Shown: piece after piece, positions 17,971-26,886 of the stretch
Numbering within the stretch: position 1 is the first letter of the stretch
Layout of the letters: each line of letters starts with the position of its first letter
NCBI RefSeq assembly: GCF_004551525.1
Contig: NZ_SATR01000006.1
Location: 92,130-156,129 of the forward strand
DNA: 64,000 bases
Origin: Vibrio ouci
GTDB taxonomy: Bacteria > Pseudomonadota > Gammaproteobacteria > Enterobacterales > Vibrionaceae
Direction of reading: 5' to 3'
Notes under the pieces: model-generated
Seen by the model: the letters and a program-made list of their open reading frames with translations, nothing else
Told to the model about the DNA's origin: nothing
The model's database searches: none
Position numbers and translations under genes: made by a program

Positions 17971-19872
17971 ATGCGCCAACGCAGTTCCAAATTTGTTCTT
18001 CAATCTATCGCCGTATTTAGCGTATTGGCGTTCGTGCCCTTTTTATACTTTTTCAATCAACTCTCCTTAATTGAACTTAAAACCGAATCCAATATTGAGC
18101 AGCAGAGCCGCAATAAACTCGAGTATTCAAAGGTTGAGTTACAGTCTTCGTTAGACAAAATGTCTGCGTCATTACGCTACCTTTCTCACAACAACATACT
18201 GTTGCAAGCTGTGACCAACCCATCAGAAGACAATTTGGAAGCCCTGCAGGATTTCTGGGTACTTATTGCACGCACTCAAGGGTATTACTCGCAACTTAGG
18301 TTCATTGATATCGATGGTAATGAGGTTGTTCGTATTAATAGTGGTAACAACTTCATCGAGCTTGTTGAAGCAGAGCATTTACAAAATAAGAGTGATAGAG
18401 ACTATTTTGAGTACGCTAGAAACTTAGGAGACCGCGAGGTCGGTACGTTTGGCATCGATTTAGAACAAGAAAATGGTGATCTGGTCTACCCGTTAACACC
18501 TACCTATCGAGTCATCTACCCTATTTCATTTGATGGTGAACGCTTGGGCTATTTTGTTGCCAATTTAGATATCGTCAGAATATACAACAAACTTGCTTAT
18601 AAGAATCGCGCTGTCAATTTACCGAAAATAGCCACTCAAGAAGGCTATTACTTAATGACGCCAAAAGGCAGCGACATTATGGGGCATTTGGTCTACGAAA
18701 ATCAGGAAATGAACATAGCCAAGCAATACCCAGCGCTTTGGACTAGCATTCAACAAAGTGACTCAGGAACAGTAAAAGATCAGGACGGTTGGCTTTCTTA
18801 CACTAAAACTCAGATAGATAACGTTGATAAAATCAGCAATATGATTCTTTTTCTCAAAACAGATTTTTCTGAAGCAAATGCGTTCACGCAAGATGAAAAA
18901 AAGGTGCTATATCAGCAAGCAACTTTTATTCTGATCATATTATTCCTACTAACCTTTACCTTCGTTACATGGAACTATAACCACGAGAAAAACAGTCTAG
19001 ACAGTAAAATTGCTCGTGCTGCGATGAACGGCATGTCGGCAATGATCATTACCGATAGGAATAATCGAATTATCCAAGTTAATGAAGAATTTACTCGCGT
19101 CAGTGGTTTCGAATTAGCAGACGTCAAAGGACATAAGCCTTCACTATTTTCATCCGGTAAGCACTCACAAGAGTTCTACTTAAAGATGTGGAAGCAGCTA
19201 GAAAATACCGGTCTATGGGAAGGTGAAGTCATCAATAAACGCAGAGATGGCTCACTTATCACTCAGATACTACGTATCCAAACAGTAAAACACAATAGCG
19301 ATACGATTCAGTTTTATGTTGCGTCATTCGTTGATATTTCTCACCGTAAAGAGCTCGAAAATCGCCTACGCGCTTTAAGTGAAAAAGATTCCATGACGTC
19401 ACTTTGGAATCGTCGCAAATTCGATTCCGAAATGCAGGCCCACTCAGCTCGAGCTAAACGCTATAAAAACCACGCAGTTTCAGTGCTGGCACTAATAGAC
19501 ATTGACCACTTTAAACGAGTCAATGATCGATATGGTCACGACAAGGGAGACGCCGTTATTAGGCAAGTCGCGAAGTCTCTAGAGAAGCAGTTAAGAGAGA
19601 CCGATCTTGTAGCTCGAATCGGTGGCGAAGAGTTTGCACTTATTCTGCCTCATACCGATCTTAGAGAAGCCGAAATGGTCTTAAACCGAATTCGCGTAGC
19701 GGTTAATATCGAAAGCGACTTAAACATCACTGTCAGTGCCGGGCTTACCGAAATTTGTTCGCACCAAGATGAAACCTATAAACGCGCTGATATTGCACTC
19801 TATGAATCAAAATCTTTAGGACGCGATAAAGTCTCTATCCTGTCGATGACTGAAAATGACTCAATTGCTTAA
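17971..19872 (+). CDS. Cache-PAS-GGDEF diguanylate cyclase
   Basis: This is a 633-residue membrane sensor. A transmembrane helix (about 8-28) is followed by a periplasmic double-Cache-like domain (about 35-305), a second transmembrane helix (about 313-335), a PAS domain (about 348-465, AMIITDRNNRIIQVNEEFTRVSGF) and a GGDEF domain. The active site is GGEEF at 551-555, with an intact RETD inhibitory site at 542-545, so it should be an active, product-inhibited cyclase. The ATG at 17971 overlaps the stop of a short upstream reading frame in TAATG; its own ribosome binding site is weak. The extracellular ligand is unknown. Confidence 0.93.
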   Translation: MRQRSSKFVLQSIAVFSVLAFVPFLYFFNQLSLIELKTESNIEQQSRNKLEYSKVELQSSLDKMSASLRYLSHNNILLQAVTNPSEDNLEALQDFWVLIARTQGYYSQLRFIDIDGNEVVRINSGNNFIELVEAEHLQNKSDRDYFEYARNLGDREVGTFGIDLEQENGDLVYPLTPTYRVIYPISFDGERLGYFVANLDIVRIYNKLAYKNRAVNLPKIATQEGYYLMTPKGSDIMGHLVYENQEMNIAKQYPALWTSIQQSDSGTVKDQDGWLSYTKTQIDNVDKISNMILFLKTDFSEANAFTQDEKKVLYQQATFILIILFLLTFTFVTWNYNHEKNSLDSKIARAAMNGMSAMIITDRNNRIIQVNEEFTRVSGFELADVKGHKPSLFSSGKHSQEFYLKMWKQLENTGLWEGEVINKRRDGSLITQILRIQTVKHNSDTIQFYVASFVDISHRKELENRLRALSEKDSMTSLWNRRKFDSEMQAHSARAKRYKNHAVSVLALIDIDHFKRVNDRYGHDKGDAVIRQVAKSLEKQLRETDLVARIGGEEFALILPHTDLREAEMVLNRIRVAVNIESDLNITVSAGLTEICSHQDETYKRADIALYESKSLGRDKVSILSMTENDSIA

Positions 19873-19891
19873 GCGTCATCAGAATAAATAG

Positions 19892-19924
19892 AAAAAGGCC
19901 TTGGATATTCCCAAGGCCTTTTTA
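19892..19924. terminator. Bidirectional terminator between the Cache-GGDEF gene and the chitinase
   Basis: AAAAAGGCCTTGG (19892-19904) pairs with CCAAGGCCTTTTT, with A and T tracts on both sides. It serves both convergent genes. Confidence 0.9.
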
Positions 19925-19947
19925 TTAGTGTTTGACTATCATTTTAA

Positions 19948-22900
19948 CTACTGTGGACAAGGAACTTCATCCCAGAACCAGTTTGATTGCGTCGGAGACT
20001 CCCAAGTGCCTGGGTTGTTCTTAGCAACGAAACATTTGCCGTTATAGCTGTATGTGTCACCGTTTGTTGCTTGAGTAACACCTGGTTCCCAGGCTGTAAC
20101 GGTTCCAGAGCCTGTGTTTCCGCCAGTGTCTCCTCCGTTACCACCTGTACCACCGCCATTACCTGCTGATAAATCCGCTAAAGGTAAGTCTGGTTGTTCG
20201 AACTTAAATGCGTAATCTACTCCATTAATATTCACCGTGTAGTTAGCAGGACCAGAGATTGGTAGGTAATACACCATGTCTAACTCGTAAGTGCCACCAG
20301 CAGGTAGATCTTTCCAACTTGGTAAGCTGAACGCAACGCGGTGCATTGGCCCTTCTAGCCCACCAATGTTGTTTGCTTTTGTATGACCAGAAGCGATAAC
20401 TTTGAGGCCACCACCTGACTGATCTTTTGCGTTGTCAGGGGCTGAAACAGGAATATCAAACTGGAATTCTGTACCACCTGGGATCGCTTGACCACTGTTG
20501 TTAGTGAACGTCACTTTCGGGTTAATTGGATAGTTTTGATCGCCAACTTTAAAACCGCCGATTGAAACGGAGATATCAACAGCTTCGGACGGGATTGCAC
20601 CTGTCGCGATCTTATTGCCATAAGGGGTTGCAGACTTAAACTTATCGTAGATAGCTTTCGTCATGGTATTACCCATATGGTATTCACCAGTACCTGATTT
20701 ACAAGACTGTTCGCTGACATCGACATTAGTGCGCTGACCATTAGCATCGAGTTCATAACAGTTATAGTCACCTGCTAGTTCCCAGAACATGATACCGCCA
20801 ATCTCTTTGTCGATAACGTAATCCGCTTTGACGCTGACAGAGGCTTCATCTTCTGTCGATAGGAATACGCTCTTCTCTGCGTTCCATAGCCATGGCGCTA
20901 CCGCCACACTGTCATAGTTACGCTGATACGTACCAACGAGTCGATCCGTCGGATCATTCACAGGATCTAGCTTATAGGCGTCGCTGTAGCTACCCCAAAT
21001 ACCATTTTCAAGGTTTTTCGCGTGCCACATTGGCCCTGAACCCGCGCCCATTTCGTTACCGTTAGGGTCTAGGTCATGCCACATATTGTCGATGCCCATA
21101 GCACCGTTACCACAGTTGTTCTTTTCGCCCTCACCTGTACCTTCTGCACACTGGGTTTGATCAGGAAGCGCTGCGCGGCCCCATAGACCATTTGTTCCGC
21201 CGGTGACACCTTGCCAACCGCGAGTATAGTAAGGAACACCTATGTTAATGCGCCCTGCTGGCATTGAACCGCGGAAGTAGTGATAAGCCCAATCGGTATT
21301 CAGGTAACCAATACCACCATACGCTGCAGTGCCGTATACGTTCCACTGTGCTAACTCTGAATCTTCACCTGTATCAAACAGAGCCGCATTGTGACCAACA
21401 TGATCATTCCAAGCACCGTGCAAGTCGTAAGACATGATGTTTACGTAATCGAGATACTTAGTAACATCAAATGTCTCCATACCACGTAGCAAGTAACCTG
21501 ATGACGGAGCCGCAATGGTTAGCATGTAGTGAATGCCATCTTGAGCTGAAGCTGCATCAAGTTTTTCACGAAGTACTTTCATTAACTCTTGGTATGATGC
21601 CCATAGATACGGACGACGTGGCTCCATAAACGCCTTATCATACGGATTACCAGCCCCTGCCATTGAGGTTGGGTATTCGTAGTCAATATCAAGACCATCG
21701 AATTTATAGGTACGCATCATCTCTACGGCAGATGCCGCAAATTTCTCGATACCCGCATGGTTAATAGAACCATCATCATTTGTGGTCATTGTGTAGAAAC
21801 CACCATCGGCAACTCGGTTTCCATCAGCGCCAAAGTGACCACCGGTTTCAGCCCAACCACCGATAGAAATCAACGTCTTAACACCGTAGCGTTCTTTGTA
21901 TGTTGCCAATGCACCAAAGTGTCCTTTGAAACCTAGGGTTGGGTCGATGTCTACACCAGCCCACTCTTTGCCTGTTGCAGCGTTATTTGGATCGTTAACG
22001 TCGCCTAGGTTGACCTTACCGTCCAAACCAATACCCACAAACGCATAGTTAATATGAGTTAGTTGCTCCCACGGAATGTCTTTCACCAAATAAGCCGCTT
22101 GAGGGTCATCCCCTGCACGCCAACTTGTGAAGTAACCAATCACGCGTCGAGGGTGATCCGCTCCCATCAATTCACGGCCTTCTTCGTCGTAAGTCGTACA
22201 GTAAGGAACGTCAACGCCTTGTGTTTGATAAAGACCATCCGGTCGACATGTAGCAACGGTTGGCGCGCTGTTTACTTGAAGAGAAGTTGAAGCAGAATTG
22301 GTTGACGCGCCTAAGTTATCGGTCGCCTCCGCGTAGACAGCTAGGTTACCTGATTGAGTTGTTGTGTAATCGAGCGTGTAAGGCGCAGTTGCGACAGTGC
22401 CAACTAGCGTACCCGCTACGTAGAAATCTACTTTCTCGACGCTTCCATCGCTGTCGTCAGCCATTGCGCTTAGAGTCACTACGCTTCCTAACTCCACTGA
22501 AGGTGCAGACAGAGTAAGGTCAACGGTTGGCGCAATGTTGTCTGGATTAAGCGACGTAACCGTAATATTTACATCACTCGAAACACTCTGCGCACCTTTA
22601 TCGTCGTAAGCGACAGCCGTGATTTTATGGTTACCTTGGATTGCAGTCCAAACGGCAGCATATGGCGCAGATTTGCTCTGAGCGATGACAGCATCATTCA
22701 GTAAAAACTCAACTTTGGTGACAGTTCCATCAATGTCTGACGCATCTGCAGATAGAGGAACGACATCGCCTTCCGCAATTGTATCTGTCGCTGTAGGAGA
22801 AGTAATCGTGGCGCTAGGAAGTTCATTACCACCCGTCGCATCACAACTGCCAATCTCTTTCCATGGTCCCCATTCGCTTGCCGTCTGAGCAGGGTCATTG

Positions 22901-23100
22901 GCTTGAGTCCAGTGGTTTGCTTGATAAGCATTTCCTAGGTATTCAACCTGGTCTCCAGAATTGTAAACTGTCGTTGATTCCCAAGCACTTAACGTTGAAC
23001 AGTCAACAGCCGCGTAGCTATTGAATGCCATCAAGCACGATGCGCTAAGGGTACTTAGCGTAAAGACTCTTTTTGCTGCATTCCTTTTTGATAGGTGCAT
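19948..23100 (-). CDS. Secreted modular GH18 chitinase
   Basis: This 1050-residue extracellular endochitinase has a signal peptide (to about residue 30), a CBM5/12 chitin-binding module (about 35-90, with [15 protein letters not shown] and the final W residues) and two Ig-like modules (about 95-185 and 190-285). The GH18 barrel (about 315-800) has the DxxDxDxE motif [11 protein letters not shown] and catalytic acid E475. A chitinase C-terminal domain (about 845-960) and a Gly/Thr-rich linker lead to a second CBM5/12 (about 1000-1050). The ATG has AAGGA upstream. It hydrolyses insoluble chitin outside the cell and feeds oligosaccharide pathways such as the ChbG/GH4 genes further right. Confidence 0.95.
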   Translation of the reverse strand: MHLSKRNAAKRVFTLSTLSASCLMAFNSYAAVDCSTLSAWESTTVYNSGDQVEYLGNAYQANHWTQANDPAQTASEWGPWKEIGSCDATGGNELPSATITSPTATDTIAEGDVVPLSADASDIDGTVTKVEFLLNDAVIAQSKSAPYAAVWTAIQGNHKITAVAYDDKGAQSVSSDVNITVTSLNPDNIAPTVDLTLSAPSVELGSVVTLSAMADDSDGSVEKVDFYVAGTLVGTVATAPYTLDYTTTQSGNLAVYAEATDNLGASTNSASTSLQVNSAPTVATCRPDGLYQTQGVDVPYCTTYDEEGRELMGADHPRRVIGYFTSWRAGDDPQAAYLVKDIPWEQLTHINYAFVGIGLDGKVNLGDVNDPNNAATGKEWAGVDIDPTLGFKGHFGALATYKERYGVKTLISIGGWAETGGHFGADGNRVADGGFYTMTTNDDGSINHAGIEKFAASAVEMMRTYKFDGLDIDYEYPTSMAGAGNPYDKAFMEPRRPYLWASYQELMKVLREKLDAASAQDGIHYMLTIAAPSSGYLLRGMETFDVTKYLDYVNIMSYDLHGAWNDHVGHNAALFDTGEDSELAQWNVYGTAAYGGIGYLNTDWAYHYFRGSMPAGRINIGVPYYTRGWQGVTGGTNGLWGRAALPDQTQCAEGTGEGEKNNCGNGAMGIDNMWHDLDPNGNEMGAGSGPMWHAKNLENGIWGSYSDAYKLDPVNDPTDRLVGTYQRNYDSVAVAPWLWNAEKSVFLSTEDEASVSVKADYVIDKEIGGIMFWELAGDYNCYELDANGQRTNVDVSEQSCKSGTGEYHMGNTMTKAIYDKFKSATPYGNKIATGAIPSEAVDISVSIGGFKVGDQNYPINPKVTFTNNSGQAIPGGTEFQFDIPVSAPDNAKDQSGGGLKVIASGHTKANNIGGLEGPMHRVAFSLPSWKDLPAGGTYELDMVYYLPISGPANYTVNINGVDYAFKFEQPDLPLADLSAGNGGGTGGNGGDTGGNTGSGTVTAWEPGVTQATNGDTYSYNGKCFVAKNNPGTWESPTQSNWFWDEVPCPQ

Positions 23101-23491
23101 ATTGCGTTATCCTTAAGTTATTGTTTACACGTAATAAAAGTGGAATAAAGATCACTACGAACTTAAATTACTCAGTGAAATAACATTAGATAACAGCCGC
23201 AGAAACACACGTTTAAAATCGTTAGACTTCAAATTCACTCGCAAATCCAAGTGTCACTTTTGCAACAATGAGACGCTTATTTTGCATCAATAACTAATAA
23301 CTGATTTATTTTACTTATAAAAAATAAGCCCCTTCACCGAATCGATGAAGGGGCTTGGTTAGAAGATTGACTAGATCTCCTATAGGGGTCTTCAGAGCTT
23401 TGCTCTTGTTTCCTCTAGTATTACTTATAGAATTTTCAAAAAACACTGCAAACTTGTAAAATCCAATTTCCTCTTTTAACAAGTTTTGTCG
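23101..23491. other. Intergenic region between AraC-type regulator and chitinase
   Basis: This holds the chitinase leader (A/T-rich, no clear operator found), a terminator at 23326-23356 and, around 23375-23415, two short imperfect hairpins (AGATCTCCTATAGGGGTCT and AGAGCTTTGCTCT). No open reading frame with a ribosome binding site is seen. Confidence 0.5.
23326..23356 (-). terminator. Terminator after the AraC-type regulator
   Basis: AAGCCCCTTCA (23326-23336) pairs with TGAAGGGGCTT (23346-23356). On the minus strand it is followed by a T-rich ATTTTTTATAAG, matching the end of the AraC-type gene. Confidence 0.8.
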
Positions 23492-24385
23492 TTAATCATC
23501 AGCCGTTGCATTTATTTCAGTCGGCGTTTGATTAAAATGTCGCTTAAATTCGCGCGAAAACTGCGATGTACTGTTGTACCCAACACTTCTTGCCGCGACT
23601 CCTACCCGAACTCCCTCTAGTTGAATTAGCTCTCGCGCTTTGTTTAATCGTACTTTCTTCATGTATTGAATTGGCGACTCAAGGGTTACATCTCGAAAAG
23701 CTTGGTGAAATGCTGACACACTCATGTTTGCTTGTTGTGCCAAGTGCTGAACGGTCACCGTTTCATGGTAGTTGTTATGTAAAAACTCCAGTGCTTTTGC
23801 AACTCTCGCGTAATGACCATCATGTCGTGCTAGATCAAACAACACTTGCCCTTCTGAACTCATCAAGGCTCGATAGGCCAACTCTTCCATTAAGCTATCC
23901 GCCAAAATTTCCGCTTCTATCGGACAACATAGTGCTTTCATAATGCGCTTACAGACATCAAGCATTCCATCATCCATTTTGACAGCGCCTAAGCCTGCTC
24001 CTACACAGCGTTCGTCATGTGGCTTATAACAATGTAGTGATTCCAGTTTGTTGACAAGGCGATGAAGAACTTGCGGATCAATACTGATACTCAAACCTAG
24101 CAAAGGCTCGCCGTTGTCAGGAAACGACTCACATTCCAATGGCATTGGCACGCCGACTACTAAGTAGTCTTCAGAACCATACCGAACAGGCTTATCCCCT
24201 AGGTAGATATTCTTATGCCCTTGCCCAAGAACAATTACACCAGACTGATAAACAAACGGCTGGCGGTTGTTTCCCTTACTGCTTCGATAGAAGAATACAC
24301 CTTCAATTTTGGTCTTTGAAATCCCTTCAAGGTTCTCTAGTTGGTTTAGCTCAACGTATTGCTGCATTAAATTAGCTAGCGACAT
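23492..24385 (-). CDS. AraC-family regulator, YqhC-like
   Basis: This 297-residue regulator has an AraC-type N-terminal domain (PF06719-like; GVFFYRSS, YQSGVIVLGQGHKNIYLG, YGSEDYLVVGVPMP) and two C-terminal helix-turn-helix motifs (about 195-290: VQHLAQQANMSVSAFHQAFRDV and VAARSVGYNSTSQFSREFKRHF). It is divergent from an iron alcohol dehydrogenase of YqhD type, the same pairing as E. coli yqhC-yqhD, where YqhC activates yqhD in response to aldehydes. I place the start at the ATG 24385 (MSLANLMQQY); a TTG start at 24415 would add ten residues and is less likely. Confidence 0.88.
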   Translation of the reverse strand: MSLANLMQQYVELNQLENLEGISKTKIEGVFFYRSSKGNNRQPFVYQSGVIVLGQGHKNIYLGDKPVRYGSEDYLVVGVPMPLECESFPDNGEPLLGLSISIDPQVLHRLVNKLESLHCYKPHDERCVGAGLGAVKMDDGMLDVCKRIMKALCCPIEAEILADSLMEELAYRALMSSEGQVLFDLARHDGHYARVAKALEFLHNNYHETVTVQHLAQQANMSVSAFHQAFRDVTLESPIQYMKKVRLNKARELIQLEGVRVGVAARSVGYNSTSQFSREFKRHFNQTPTEINATADD

Positions 24386-24512
24386 TAGCACCCCGTAAAT
24401 TGTAGTAATAGGCAATAATATTAGAGAAATTGGCCTTTTATGATTATAAAGTCAAGACTAATATGCACAATATAAACTCAGCATGCATTCACATAGAACT
24501 GAAAGGCACCCT

Positions 24513-25661
24513 ATGAAATTTACCTATGTAAACCCTACTCAAATCCAATTCGGTCAGGGACAAATTCAGAGTATTAATTCGATTATTCCTCAAGGCAGCA
24601 AGGTTATCGTGATTTACGGCGGTGGCTCAATCAAACGAAATGGTGTTTATGACCAAGTTAGTGCAGCGCTTCAAGGCTACGATTGGGTAGAGTTTTCTGG
24701 CGTAGAGCCAAACCCAACTAAGGAAACGCTCGACAAAGCGGTTTCTATTGTGAAAGAAAAAGGTATCGACTTCATTCTGGCTGTCGGTGGCGGTTCAGTG
24801 ATTGACGGTTCTAAATACGTTGCCGCGGCTTCTCATTATGATGGTGACGGTTGGGATATTATGATCGGTAAGCACCCTGTTTCGTCCGCAGTTCCGCTAG
24901 GTGCCATTCTGACGCTACCAGCAACAGGTTCAGAGTCGAATATGGGCGCTGTTATCACTAAAGCAGAGACTCACGACAAACTGCCTTTCATGACGCCGCA
25001 CGTACAGCCAAAATTTGCCGTGATGGATCCTGATGTGATGAAAACGCTGCCTGAGCGTCAGCTTGTCAATGGTATCGTCGACGCATGGGTTCACGTCTGT
25101 GAGCAATACTTAACGAATGTTCACGGCGCTATGGTGCAAGATGGCTACGCTGAAGCATTGCTTAAAAACCTAAAGGAACTGGGCGAAGAGTTCGAAAATC
25201 GTGACAACGATGCATGGCGAGCAAACCTAATGTGGAATGCCAACCAAGCGCTTAACGGACTGATTGGTTCTGGCGTTCCTCACGACTGGGCAACACATAT
25301 GATTGGTCATGAATTTACAGCCCTTTGGGGAGTTGATCATGCACGTTCACTTGCTATTGTTCAGCCTTCACTACTTCGTAATCAGTTCGCAGTGAAAAAA
25401 GCCAAGCTTGAGCAAATGGGCAAAAACGTATTTGGATTGTCAGAATCAGAGACTCTTGCTGAGCAGACGATCGATGCGATTGAAGCCTTCTACCAATCAC
25501 TCGGGGTTACTACAGAGTTTAATGAATACCAAGGTAGTAAAAACGATGCAGTTGAAGCAGTAGTGTCACAGTTAGAGCAGCATGGAATGGTAGCATTAGG
25601 TGAGAATCAAGCGATTACCCTAGACCAAAGTCGCAATATTCTAGCAAGCGCTATTGCGTAA
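24513..25661 (+). CDS. yqhD: NADPH-dependent iron-type alcohol dehydrogenase, YqhD-like
   Basis: This 382-residue group III (iron-type) alcohol/aldehyde oxidoreductase is close to the 387 residues of E. coli YqhD. The cofactor loop is GGGSVIDGSKYVAA (about 93-106). Metal ligands are seen in the VDAWVHVCEQY segment and in HDWATHMIGHEFTALWGVDHARSL (about 255-280). YqhD reduces short-chain and toxic aldehydes with NADPH. The start at 24513 is preceded by GAAAGG; a longer start at 24483 adds ten residues without a better site. The divergent AraC-type gene is its likely regulator. A terminator follows. Confidence 0.9.
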   Translation: MKFTYVNPTQIQFGQGQIQSINSIIPQGSKVIVIYGGGSIKRNGVYDQVSAALQGYDWVEFSGVEPNPTKETLDKAVSIVKEKGIDFILAVGGGSVIDGSKYVAAASHYDGDGWDIMIGKHPVSSAVPLGAILTLPATGSESNMGAVITKAETHDKLPFMTPHVQPKFAVMDPDVMKTLPERQLVNGIVDAWVHVCEQYLTNVHGAMVQDGYAEALLKNLKELGEEFENRDNDAWRANLMWNANQALNGLIGSGVPHDWATHMIGHEFTALWGVDHARSLAIVQPSLLRNQFAVKKAKLEQMGKNVFGLSESETLAEQTIDAIEAFYQSLGVTTEFNEYQGSKNDAVEAVVSQLEQHGMVALGENQAITLDQSRNILASAIA

Positions 25662-25687
25662 CAGATCGCCAATCATTACTCTAAAAA

Positions 25688-25711
25688 AGCAGCACTTGCT
25701 GCTTTTTTTTT
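25688..25711 (+). terminator. Terminator after yqhD-like gene
   Basis: AGCAGC (25688-25693) pairs with GCTGCT (25698-25703), extended by flanking A and T runs; eight or more T follow. Confidence 0.85.
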
Positions 25712-25723
25712 GAGAGAAGGTTT

Positions 25724-26344
25724 ATGTGGATAGCGATTTGCCTGATATGTTTCGTTCATATCTGGAGCATTGATAGAAAAAATAGAACGATTTTCTATCT
25801 GACTAAAGCAACTCCTATCCTGATGATGGCTTATCTCGTGTTCTCTTTCGAAGGCCATACAAATCAAACTTACGCACTTCTAATTGGAGCGGGCTTATTG
25901 CTTTCGAGTATTGGTGACCTCTTCCTGATGCATCCAAAAGACAAGTTCATTCAGGGATTAAGCGCGTTCTTCCTCGCCCATATTGTCTACACAGCAGCAT
26001 TTTTTAATGAGACCACTAGCTTTAACTACACAACTTTAAGTCTTTTGCTTGCGATTGGGGTCATCGTCTATTTGTTTCTTTTGCCTACACTCGGCGAGAT
26101 GAAGGTCCCTGTTGCCGTTTACAGTATCGCTATTCTATTGATGGCGTGGGGAGCCATCGAACTGTGGTCAGCTTCTCCGTATATTAGCGCCGCCTATGGA
26201 GCGCTCGGGGCAATTGTTTTTATCGCTTCAGACTTAGTGCTCGCCATCGATAGGTTTCGTAGTAGTTCTGCCTTCTCAAGACACGTGATTATGATCACCT
26301 ACTACACTGCCCAAGCATTACTTACTTTATCGGTGTTAAGTTAA
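25724..26344 (+). CDS. Lysoplasmalogenase (YhhN/TMEM86 family)
   Basis: This 206-residue integral membrane protein has about eight hydrophobic helices and the family pattern FYLTKATPILMMAYLVF, LLLSSIGDLFLM and a C-terminal FIASDLVLAIDRF. In this family the enzyme cleaves the vinyl-ether bond of lysoplasmenyl lipids to release a fatty aldehyde, though the bacterial substrate is often uncertain. The ATG has AGAAGG close upstream. It lies about 60 bases after the yqhD-like gene, beyond a terminator. Its stop interlocks in TTAA with that of the convergent acetyltransferase. Confidence 0.85.
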   Translation: MWIAICLICFVHIWSIDRKNRTIFYLTKATPILMMAYLVFSFEGHTNQTYALLIGAGLLLSSIGDLFLMHPKDKFIQGLSAFFLAHIVYTAAFFNETTSFNYTTLSLLLAIGVIVYLFLLPTLGEMKVPVAVYSIAILLMAWGAIELWSASPYISAAYGALGAIVFIASDLVLAIDRFRSSSAFSRHVIMITYYTAQALLTLSVLS

Positions 26345-26877
26345 CACTGAGGCTCTTCTACATGGTAGCGATAGATAAGGTCGTCATAATAGTGTTCGCC
26401 TATTTTGTACGCATCTTTTTCACGCTCAGCTAAAGAAAATCCTGCCTTTTCAAGCACCTTACACGAAGCAATGTTGCCATCCGTAACAATCGCGTTGACG
26501 GTATCTATTGGGAAACTGTCAGTCATATAGTCAATGAGGCCGATCAAAGATTCAGTGCCGTAGCCTTTACCGTGAAACTCAGGAAGAAGCAGATAACCAA
26601 CTTCCACATGGCGATCATTTTGTTCTGAAATACATAGGCCTGTGACACCAATCGCTTTTCCTGTCTGTTTTTCCCTTATCACTAAACATAACCAATGATT
26701 GCTCGGCCACGACCATACTGGTAAACGTGATTCAAAGCGTTCGCGAATAGCTGCGACAGACGGTTTATCAAAAGCATATCGAATGACTTCGTCATCCTGG
26801 TGTAAACGTTCGAATAGCGCCCAATCTACTTCTGAGATTTGGGACATGTTTAAATGACTAGTTTCAATTACGTACAT
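26341..26877 (-). CDS. GNAT-family N-acetyltransferase (RimJ/RimL type)
   Basis: This 178-residue GNAT-fold acetyltransferase has the acetyl-CoA-binding signature EVGYLLLPEFHGKGYGTESL (about 91-110) and the following SCKVLEKAGFSLAEREKDA region typical of the RimJ/RimL group. The acceptor is unknown. It lies nine bases downstream of torS on the same strand, so it may be read with torS. It overlaps the convergent lysoplasmalogenase by four bases. Confidence 0.88.
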   Translation of the reverse strand: MYVIETSHLNMSQISEVDWALFERLHQDDEVIRYAFDKPSVAAIRERFESRLPVWSWPSNHWLCLVIREKQTGKAIGVTGLCISEQNDRHVEVGYLLLPEFHGKGYGTESLIGLIDYMTDSFPIDTVNAIVTDGNIASCKVLEKAGFSLAEREKDAYKIGEHYYDDLIYRYHVEEPQC

Positions 26878-26886
26878 TAAAGCTCT

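Noticed and set aside
23375..23415. Possible small RNA with two hairpins
   Set aside because: The stems are short and imperfect, and no promoter or terminator T-run could be assigned.
23566..23943. 125-codon open frame antisense to the AraC-type gene
   Set aside because: Leu/Ser-rich shadow of a conserved gene with no translation signal.
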